Shown: one piece after another, positions 1 through 10,600 of the stretch
Layout of the letters: each line of letters starts with the position of its first letter
How positions within the stretch are numbered: position 1 is the first letter of the stretch
From: Apostichopus californicus
Taxonomy: Eukaryota; Echinodermata; Holothuroidea; Aspidochirotida; Stichopodidae
NCBI GenBank assembly: GCA_020650975.1
Contig: JAIPMN010020718.1
Location: 3,368-23,922, forward strand
DNA: 20,555 nt
Reading direction: 5' to 3'
Notes under the pieces: model-generated
Database searches by the model: none
The model's input: the letters and a program-made list of their open reading frames with translations, nothing else
Told to the model about the DNA's origin: nothing
Program-made: the position numbers and the translations under genes

Positions 1-593
1 GAGGAGGCTCTAGCAAAATAAATGAAGTAAAATAAAATAAATTGCAAAAAAAACGGGAACAGTACTTAATATTGGGATGAGGATCTAAAGTTTTCATCTT
101 AGCAGAGTCAAAACTGAAGGAAAAATAAATAAATTTTACTGGATACAACTTGGAAAGTTCAACAATGCTTGCAAATAATTTTGATTTTACATAATGATGT
201 TATTGGTCATGTATGTTTAGGTTTTTGTTATGACTGTCAATAGGAGATCACTACAGCTTCAGAATTGCATAATGAACTGTATAATGAGTGGCTCTTCCAA
301 TATCGGTTTCTCATTTTAAACTGAATAAATCATTTAGAGGAATAGATTATTTCCATATAACATCAAAAGTTTGCTTACAGTAGTATTAGTAGAGTAGTGC
401 TGCGTTCCTTGACTATGTTTGGTTTCTAATACACTGTGTTACAGGAGACTTTTGTGAGTTCTAGTATCTCCACCTATGTGAATTAATGTAATTGGTGACT
501 CATGGTAGAGAGAGCCATTTGTGTGACATTGTTGTTGAAAATACAATAGAGCTGTCCAGCCACAACCAAAACATTCAGACAGGGTGCTGTCAT

Positions 594-667
594 ATCTAGG
601 TCCGCAAAGCTAGACAAGCTGTTTTCTCCGATCTAGGTCCGCAAAGCTAGACAAGCAGTATTCTCTG
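594..667 (+). repeat. 37-bp tandem duplication
   Basis: ATCTAGGTCCGCAAAGCTAG plus ACAAGC occurs at 594-619 and again at 631-656, 26 identical bases each. Related spacers (GTTTTCTCCG, AGTATTCTCTG) follow each copy. Confidence 0.9.
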
Positions 668-844
668 ACTACATATCATAACGGTGAGGTAATCACTAAT
701 AGTATATACAATTCCATTCATAAATATTACAAGAAGACATCTTTTTGAGACATATTTTTGAAGTTTCAAGTCAAAGTGATTGTCTCAATCAGATTAAAAT
801 CACTATTTTTGTTCAGCCTTACTGTTCTGGTTGAACCTTAACTA

Positions 845-884
845 GTCAATCACTCAGTGTGTTTGTCAATCATTCAGTGTGTCT
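845..884 (+). repeat. 20-bp tandem duplication
   Basis: GTCAATCACTCAGTGTGTTT is followed directly by GTCAATCATTCAGTGTGTCT, 18 of 20 bases identical. Confidence 0.85.
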
Positions 885-1382
885 GTATGCAAGCTCATCC
901 GGCGTGTTTGCATGATTCTGAGGACTTTCACACGATCGTGTTATATTTATTCAGAAATCTGTAAAAAGTACAGATCGAGCAACATCAGGACACACATGAC
1001 ATCAATCTCTGATAAAACCCAGGAGAGTTTCATTGGTGCGACAATGTTCAGATTCAGATTCTTCTACGACAATCAGTAATTGATCCTACTGTAACATGGC
1101 AAGTTTATGCCGAAAAGGACCATTCAGTTATATCACTTGCAGAATACTTCCTTACATTCTGTTACTTTGAAAAGCAAACTTCAAGTAAATAAAGTCCTTA
1201 AAATGTTGAATATTTTTAATTGGTATAATTGTGTGCCAGGGTATACTAGTAAACAGTCATTCAAATGCCATGATGAAAAAAACATATGAACTTTTACACT
1301 TATATATTTACAGTTTGTTTTCAGAGTTTATCTTATTTGTTTGAATATTGTGAAATAGCTCAAATATGCCAAATGTTCATAC

Positions 1383-1388
1383 TTTATT
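1383..1388 (-). promoter_or_regulatory. Polyadenylation signal of EFHC2
   Basis: TTTATT on the plus strand reads AATAAA on the coding strand, 65 nt beyond the EFHC2 stop. It is the first canonical hexamer after the stop, implying a very short 3' UTR. Confidence 0.65.
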
Positions 1389-1452
1389 ATTATCAAGTTG
1401 TTTCCAAAAATTTTTGTATTCTGAAAAGTTCTCCTTGTATAATTTTGTTGCA

Positions 1453-1648
1453 TTAATTCCTGCTAAGGACGGCTTGTAGGAGGGACGTGTAATTGATGGA
1501 CGTCACGTTTGCGGAATCTTGCCGGTTTGTCCAATCTCTGTCAAATTTGATTGGTGCCTGGATGGATTGGTTTGTGGGATGGTCTCTCCAATTGAGGAAG
1601 GCAACAAACTGGTTGTAATTTATGCATCCTTCTTCATTCTTCTCCATT
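1453..1648 (-). CDS. EFHC2: EFHC2 exon 12 (terminal exon, residues 679-743 and stop)
   Basis: The acceptor ATCTATTTGCAG gives MEKNEEGCINYNQFVAFLNW, a third EF-hand-like loop followed by the family's LNWR motif. The C-terminal tail ends SINYTSLLQAVLSRN and a TAA stop at 1455-1453. The length matches the human C-terminal tail. Confidence 0.92.
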
Positions 1649-4600
1649 CTGCAAATAGATAGATAATGGCACATAGTATGAAAAAGAATGGTTCAAGATA
1701 ATTATCAGATACTTTAAAGCTTTTAACTTAAAGCTGAACTTACTATTGGATGGGAACTTTGTTTTCACTATCATCAAGCAATGTGACAGTTTGATGTACC
1801 TGGATACCCTTCAACATAACTGAGTGAGAGGTATGCGTGGCTATAATAAGTTATATGCCTCCAATTACAAAACTTACAATCATTTAGCCCAATACAGAAC
1901 ATTGAATGGTCAACAAATATTTAATATAACAAAGTATAGTTTTGCTTTTGTTTGCAACCCTTTTGAAGATTAGGCTTAATATAGTGGTACTTGCTTCACG
2001 TTGAAGAATCTTGTATCACGACAATACCAGGCCTTCTCACAGTACTATACAACAGTTAACCCCTGCATGGTAGTCACTGGCAACTTATCATACCCACACA
2101 CATGATACACAAGTGTGCACAATTCAAACAGTCTCTGCCAAGGCACTACCTTGTGCTGCATATACATTTCCCCTGGGGGACATCTAATAGGATCTGGCCA
2201 TAGTTGGAAGAACTCAACAATAACTGCAAGTTAACTTAAAGCTATGAACATTATTTATAGAGTGCAATCTTGTTGTAGATTACAGTAACAGGTTATATTT
2301 TCAGATAGCTTAAACTTTCCTATAAAAGTTGAATATGGCTCCACAAAACTTCATTCAAATTCTATGCACAGAACAGATTAAATTTGATACTATAGGTAGT
2401 CAATGACGGGTACATACAACAATCCAGGACTAAATGCATACTACAACAGACACTGCCAGTTTAGCATATTCCAACAAACGTTGCAAACTATAGCGATCAT
2501 ATTTGCCAAATAATTTGCATAGGGCAAAAAAACGATTCAGAGGTTAAGTCTAAATATGCCTGGCAATGCTTTGGCAAATCTTTCTGAAACTCTTTTTAAT
2601 TTCCCCTAAACAGCAGCATTTTGTGGTACCCTATTACTCACTTGTCTAACAGGGCTCTGAGTAGGTCTGATGGCAGAGGTACTCTAAACGCATTGCAAGT
2701 GCTGCGGACGTGCTCCACGTCTAAGAAGCCAGAGTTATCAGTATCTCGATGAGCCAGACCATCGGCCAAATTGGTGAAGTTTTCAAAGTTTGATTTTTTC
2801 AGATGATCTTGGGTGATGGTGACTAACGTCTGTAGATCCAGCTTGTTATCCTGCGTGTTACTGTAGTACCTTGCCAGGGTCATGATTTCATGTTCAGACA
2901 ACCCGCTTCCACCAAGCTGAAACAGTAGGTTCCTGGGAAGGGGGAATGAAACCAGATTGAGGAGTTCAAGAGAAATGAAAATACGACTCAGCTAGACAGT
3001 ATCCTACAGTTGTTGATCAGGGACATGGTAATATAAAAGTACAAAAGAAGAGTTCAACCAGTCAAAATTCTGACATGATGAAATATACCTTACATACCAC
3101 TGTGCATAGGATACTGCCCTGATCTTTCAGCTGTTACTTGTTGAATAATAAATAGCAGTGTCCAAACGGTACAGGCACACCTTAAAAGATTTCATCTTGT
3201 CTACATATGGTTTTTTCCTGGTATTGATCATAAAAAGGAAACTGAGGACACTCAACCCCCCCTCCTATCCCCTGACCCTCCCCCTGCCAATAAGGGGAAG
3301 GAATAATTGGCCAAGAAAATAGGAGACTTCATGAGCAGATTTGACCCACATGAATCATGAAATCAGAGTTAAATTATCCAGAGATCCATGGTGTGAATCC
3401 CAATCTCTCCCCAAATATGTCTAAACATTCTCACACAAACATAATAATTACATAAAAACATAATAATATGGTTATGCAAAAGTTGAGCAAATTTGCACAA
3501 AAAAGAATCGGTCCATTTACACTATACACAAGCTTCACTTTCATGGCATAAAATCATTTTCTTATATTAAAACATTTACATCACATTGTGTACTAGTTCC
3601 GTGTACAAATATCTGTAAATTTTGAGTAAAATTGATCATAATTTGGTAACACCACTAGTACGTTACTTGTTAAATATTTATAGTTTGTTTAAGTTTAATA
3701 TAATATAAACGTATATACCTGAACTGATCATAATCTATCAAGCCAGTAGACTGGGGATCATTCCTCCTAAAGAATTCTTTAATCACATCCTTCTGCTGTA
3801 CTGCTATAGCTGCAAGCTTTCTTGTAATTTCATCGATGTTGGCCATCGGAAACTATAAAGAGAAGCATCAAATAACATCCAAATTAATTTTCGGTACAAG
3901 AGCACAACTGCCACTGAAATATTCTGTAAAAATTACTGACACTGAATTAACAGGAAATCACATGAATGCATATTCATTTGCAAAGTAATATGTACCATAA
4001 ACATAAGAGCCAAGATCTATTTCTGTAGAGGTAATGGGGGATGGGGAATATAGGGTGTTTTTAATAACTGAATCTGGTCAGCATCTTTCGTATTGGATTT
4101 TTAGTTGTTATCATTTTTTCATCCTTTGTGGGATTCCCAGGGACTGGATGGGGGGGGGGAAGGGGGGCGGTAGGGGTTTCTTGGCAACTACCCGCTTAGA
4201 GCCTGTCGAAGAGGATAAATACTTGTCACTAACTTTTTTATTAATTTTTGCATTAAAAAAAATTGGAGGGGTAGTTGTGTTTCTGTCTCCGTAGCCCCAA
4301 CTAGGAGTGCACAGGATTTCAATTCTGGGTGGAATTCCGACCAGATTTGAGGATTTTCCAATCCGGTATTCAGCAGGATATCGGATGTGAAAGTGAACCT
4401 TGGACATGTTTGTGCTTTACTCAATAGACTGTACATACAACAGATCACATGCCAACATATCTAGTTTCACAACTCTTACTCCGAGGGCTTGTTTCTCCAT
4501 GTAGAGGAATGCATATTCATCAGCATCTATCAGAATGAAATAGTGGCCATACAAACAACAGATCACATGCCAATATATCTAGTTTCACAACTCTTACTCC

Positions 4601-7600
4601 GAGGGCTTGTTTCTCCATGTAGAGGAATGCATATTCATCAGCATCTATCAGAATGAAATAGTGGCCATACATACAACAGATCACATGCCAACATATCTAG
4701 TTTCACAACTCTTACCTCGAGGGCTTGTTTCTCCATGTAGAGGAATGCATATTCATCAGCATCTATCAGAATGAAATAGTGGCCATACATACAACAGATC
4801 ACATGCCAACATATCTAGTTTCACAACTCTTACTCCGAGGGCTTGTTTCTCCATGTAGAGGAATACATATTCATCAGCATCTATCAGAATGAAATAGTGG
4901 CCATACATACAACAGATCACATGCCAACATATCTAGTATGACAACTCTTACTCCGAGGGCTTGTTTCTCCATGTAGAGGAATGCATATTCATCAGCATCT
5001 ATCAGAATGAAATAGTGGCCATACATACAACAGATCACATGCCAACATATCTAGTTTGACAACTCTTACTCCGAGGGCTTGTTTCTCCATGTAGAGGAAT
5101 GCATATTCATCAGCATCTATAAGAATGAAATAGTGGCCATGGAAGCTCAATCTACTCCCGACGTACAGGTCCCTGGCAGTAAAATATTCCGAGAGTTCTG
5201 TGCCAAAGCGAGGTTGGTCTGGTTTCTGGATTCTCTCTCGCTCTAAGAACTTTCCACCAATGATGCCTGTAGACAAGCAAGATAACAAACCAGTAAAAAA
5301 TCATGCCAAAGTTCATATACATGTGCTACAAATCATGGCCCGATCTACATGTTCGATCAAGTTTTCCATGCAAAGATACGATCACAGTCTAAAGGTTTAA
5401 ATGTCAGTTGAAACAAAACTATAAGGACTTTAACTAGTTACAACAAAAGTCGACATTCAAAGGGTTCATTGTTTGGTCTAACTTCAAAGTGTATGGATCG
5501 ACAAATCTATGTGGTAAAGCAATTGCAGGTATGTGACTGGTCTTTACCCTGCCCCACCCCACCCCATGCCCAAGCATTCATACAACACTTAAGCATATTC
5601 TAACAACCTGTCAATAATTTAAATTTAATACTTAACTTTCTGACCATCTCAAATATATCTAATGAATAATACTTACCATAAAACATTCTAACCATCGCAG
5701 CAGTAATGACTTAATGATTAACTATGAATATATTGGGAGATCTCCTAGTTTTAAAGTTGTGTCTGGAAGCTATCATTTGTAGATCAGTGATGTCATAGCT
5801 GCCACTAGTGTCCAAAGCCTTGTCCTTTCTCATTGTTTTACTTTCATATTTCCAAGGAAAATGTAAACAATAATAATAATAATAATAATAACTAAGATTT
5901 ATAATGCGCTAATTATAAACAAAATAGTTGTCAAAAGCGCCATAGTATAAACGATGTTGATACTGAAACCACTGCCGACATTAGGTTATGTCAGGAATTA
6001 CATTATTTTATATATTTAGCATTACATTACAGAAAGTAAACATTGCAATACAAGTAAAAACATACAATAAATGAAGTGTATGTGGCTTGATGACATCATA
6101 TTTAGACTTGATCAAATCTTCAGCCTAGTGTGTGAAGGAATAAATTAAAGCTGTGATTTCTGCTAATGGTATAAGATTGTTTCTGAACTGTTTTGGTAAT
6201 GTTTGTTCATGACAGTCATCAATATTGCAAAGATCATCAATACTGATAGTAGGGTTTGTGTCTCCTTTAAACTTTAGCTCACGTCAAAACAATTCTGCCT
6301 TCAGCCTGGTACATGTCTGAAAGTGAGCTAAAACAAACTGTTCCTATCCTGAGTGTTTGATTTTGGTTTGAAAATTAACTTTCTTTGTTACGAATCTGTC
6401 GATGCAGTAATACAAGAAAATATTAACATTTCGTATTTTTAATAGTTTTCTGCTTGAAGATGGATAGTACTCTACAAGAGCAAGCGCCTGCTTTAACCTC
6501 ACTTACCTGAGTTACGAACGGGAGGCTCAAACACAGCAACCGTGTCATCAGAGAGGAAGTATGAAATGATAAACCGTCTGTCCATGTCGATTGGCTTAGT
6601 TGTGTCAAGACGAGCCTTGAACCTGAGGACGTTACTCTCGAGACCGTGCCTATACAGCAATATCGTGAGAAAAAAAAATATATATCATATTTTCATAGCT
6701 CAAAATAACTTACTTCTGGATTTAATTTGAAGATTCAAGACATATTTCTACTGTCATGAAACAGAAAAACAGACTCAGAAAGATTGCAAAACTTAATTGT
6801 TACACAAAAAGGACAGATTTAAAATTGAAAAAAGAAAAGAAAAGAAGCTTAAGTTTCTAAACAGAAATGCAAATAATGTATACCAAAAAGCAGAGCTGGT
6901 GCAATAAGAGAAGGAGATAGAACATGGAAGGGCTGATAAGTGGGGGTGGGGGGGGGAGGGGGAGGGGAACAATATAAATTGTAATTTTACACATGAGCAG
7001 ATGCACAACCATGATGTAATGATCATGTTTGCTCACAGTGTTCAATACTGTAGGGCACCTTGATTGTACAGGAGTGCAATATACTTTTAGCTATCGAATG
7101 ATTTTGCTTTTTACTTAATGTCTTCAAAACAGGGGCTAAAAACTTCCTAGAATAATTTCATATGGCTGGCTTACCAGGTGAGATTGCAATTTCTAGCGAG
7201 CTAACCTGGCTTTTAACAGTTATTGATATTATCAATGTTTGCATCCTGTAACTATATAAGCTTCCCATGTCATGAAAACAGAATTTCTACTTGTTGCTTT
7301 GAACATTATGTCAAGCACCATATAATGCTTCAACTGTGTGTAGCTGTGGCTAAGTAACTTTGTATCTAGGAATAATTTAGTCCTTGAAGTTTCTGTAGCA
7401 ATTTTGAAGGCTGTCGATGCTTGTCTCCTGATAAAATATTATGTTACCTGTTCACACAAAAAAACAGTGATGTAACACCATTGCAGTTTTTATAGCAATT
7501 TGTCAATTTTACAATGCCATACCAGATAAATTGTTGATAAAACTGGAATCTATAGTTTAAACTTAAAAATTGTATTTCGAGAATTAACAACAGAAATAAA

Positions 7601-10600
7601 CAAAATATCAAGAAAAAAAGAAAAGAAAATGCATTTAGAGTTTTTGGTAAAACCTTCAATAACCCCTGTTGATAACTATTTTTTTAAACAAATCTATACT
7701 GACCTGTCTTTCTCCATAAATTTGATGAAATCCCTCCTAGGTGGCTTAGGGAGAAGTCCCATACATGAGCACAGGGAGTCTTCCTCGGAACCGAATCCAG
7801 TGTACGGCGGCCACTCAAGTTTTCCGGCTCTGGGTGGGTCAGCCTTGTACGGTACAGCTTTGAAGTCCGCTGTGAAAACGATACCAAGTATAACTTTATA
7901 TACCAACTCACAGTTTTGATTTACACGGTCTACCAATGGTTTAATACTCATTCCAAAAATTCCTTTTCTCATGTATACTTTACATGGATCACAATTATGC
8001 AAGCTTTTTTTATACAGAGTATGAATATTTCTACCAGACAGATGATTTTCAGTGGATCGGTGGGCACTGATCACATGGGAGGGTGAGAGGAGAAGTTAGG
8101 GTGAGCCGCTTATTCCAAACAATGATCATTATCTGACAATAATCACAGCTTTTTGTGATTGCCTTTATAATGAGACTATTAAACTTAAACTTTCAAGTTT
8201 TTCAAAAGTAGCTTTCTGGATGCTTTGAGCCCCCGAAATAATTCTCAGAGATCGAGTAGTGTTTAAAGTAGACAATATAGGGTCTCAATGTGGATAACTA
8301 GCTTTAGATTAGCTGTAAAATGTTTGTTGAAATTTGAGCATGGGTGACTATTGTCCTGACATCTAGCATATTTGGGTGCAATACTAATGACATTTGAACA
8401 CACAAATCACTGCACTGCTCATCTACTTATATTTTAGACAACTAGTTTCACACCACAAACAAAATGTTAAACACAGTCAGTAAATACTACTGGCATGTTA
8501 ACTGACAGATTTGTAAAAATTCCATTTAGTTACATCATAGAAACAATAAATTCAAGCAAACTAGGTTCAACCTTCTCTGCTTCAGTCACTTAGTTAAAAA
8601 ACGATGCTTTTTACGGAAAAGTGCAGAGAAGAAAAAAACTTTAATTTCTTTTTTAGTATCTAACTCCTGGAAGGAAACTACATGTTCTGTTGACAGCTCC
8701 CAATAACAAACTTGGCAGACTGATGACAATTATAGCATTGTGAACTAAAATGACTGGATATTAAAAGTAATCATTGACAGTTTTGACATGAAAATTATGA
8801 TGCTTCACAAGCTAATGCCACAATATTTGCATATTTAAATTATAGTTAGCCTTGTTGATTAACGAGCTAAATCTTGAAGGAAAATGAACTAGTGAATTTA
8901 ATAGCATTCAAACGAGTTGCTGATAATGATAATGTTTAAAACAGCAGGTAAAACAGCAGGTTATTAAAGTTAAACGACTGTGAGTTTCCTAAGGACTTTT
9001 TTTAGTATCGTTTGTTGACTTACAAACACCATATTTGGTACTGTAGTATTTCTTGGTGAAGTCATCACAATCAGCTAGGATAAGTTTTCTTCCCCAGACG
9101 TTAATAGTGACACCAACCATGAGATCCTGGTCGGTATAACTTTCAGTTATAGCAGCGCCAGTCTAAAATGACAGAAGAACAAAATCAAAATGAACAACTA
9201 TTGAAGTTTGTGTTACTCAAAACCATTAAAGAAAAAGCAAAACTTCCTGAAAAATAAAGTCACTTTACTGTGGATGAAACTTTCTCAAAAACATTCATTG
9301 GACAATTCAAGTTAGGAAACAGTTGATCCAGTGTCGTATTGTATAATACTATAAAAAAATGGTGAACTTGCTATACAAGTGCAAAGACACCCTAGTAGTT
9401 CATGAGAGAAAACATTTAGAGCTTTCAAAACGGCTACACAAAATTTGAAGACTAAATTCTTCCCTACAAGTAACCATTATAGTCCACAAAATACAGGGCA
9501 ACAAATGTCTCTGCATTAATAACATAATCTGCAGCTCTTAGCAACATGATTGGACATTATGACATCTGGAATATACCTTAAGGCTGTCCAAAATGTAGCG
9601 TCCACCATGTCCCATCGGACCAAATACATTCAGTACAGTACGGCCTGTAATTTCTCCTGGTTGTTTGAGAGGTTCAGGTGAAGTCTTTGGTAGTCGGGCT
9701 CTTCTCAGGAACATGGGAGCGGCATCTCTACCGGAGTTTGGATTAATGTATTCCTTGATCTCGATGGTGTCATCTGCCAAGAAGTAGTGGAGTATCATCT
9801 CTCGTACGTCTCCAAACATCTTCTCTGTATCGTTCCAGAAGCAGTAGAATCTTAGAACGTGACGATCATGGTCCAGAAACTGTTTCAAGGTGTCTACTTT
9901 CTCGTAAGGGCGCAGAGGCTGCTGGGATTCGGCCATCTGTGGGAAATTAAAAGTTTACAGAACCGGTGAACTTTATATGACTCTGAAAGATATTTACAAC
10001 TCATGCTTCAATTTTTGCAAATTTTTTGGCTTTGGTAAATAAATTTACACAATTCTATGCAAACCCTTTATTACCATGAGAATGCTTAATCCTGATAAAT
10101 TACTTTGTTGGCGACTGCAATTTTCATCAAGTGTACCCCAAACTTTATGAGATAATTTGGAGCAATTGCAGAATACTCCCACAACTCACACACACATGGC
10201 TTTTTGATAATGATAATACATATGTTTACTATATCTTTCATAAATTGTAGGGTTTTTGCTATTAAGCAGATCATCTGCAGAGGCTTAAGACTACTTTCGT
10301 AAACTATAAATCTTCCCAAGTAATCACACTTTATGAAAGAAAGTAAACCAAAACATGACTAATCACTAAGACGATATTGAGTCACATTCTCTTATTTAAT
10401 AATAAACATGTATAATTCACACAAACCTTTTCCCTGTAGTTCTGATGTGGGTCTCCAGGTGTATCTTCAGGGAGGTTCACTCTCATGCCCAACTTTCTCA
10501 GGAAGTTATAGGTGAACTGGTCGCAGCCAGTTATCTTGAAGGTCCTGCCATAGAGTGTCATCTCACTGCCCACGTTAAAATGTTCTACTGTGTAACAGTG

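Larger units (their letters stand above)
1..1382. other. Sequence downstream of EFHC2 without recognisable genes
   Basis: The stretch is AT-rich. The short frames around 879-1289 show no domain, codon pattern or splice context. Two small tandem duplications are present (594-667 and 845-884). Confidence 0.65.

Noticed and set aside
879..1289. Two short plus-strand frames downstream of EFHC2
   Set aside because: They show no domain, no codon bias beyond chance and no splice context.
4034..4448. Overlapping small frames on both strands in intron 9
   Set aside because: They are low-complexity translations of the G-rich run and its flanks, inside an intron, without domain signals.
4433..5022. 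Five extra duplicated coding exons
   Set aside because: The units lack acceptor sites and the first two-thirds of exon 9, and 118 nt would break the frame, so they are not counted as exons.
4433..5140. CRISPR-like array of direct repeats
   Set aside because: The whole 118-bp unit repeats with no unique spacers, and the units are copies of a eukaryotic exon-intron boundary.
7629..8074. Open frames on both strands around exon 7
   Set aside because: They are extensions or antisense shadows of EFHC2 exon 7. Only 7704-7869 has flanking splice sites and family similarity.
9577..9936. Internal translation start of EFHC2 at the Met that opens exon 5
   Set aside because: The upstream exons 1-4 splice in frame and match the family's N-terminus, so this Met is just the first codon of an internal exon.
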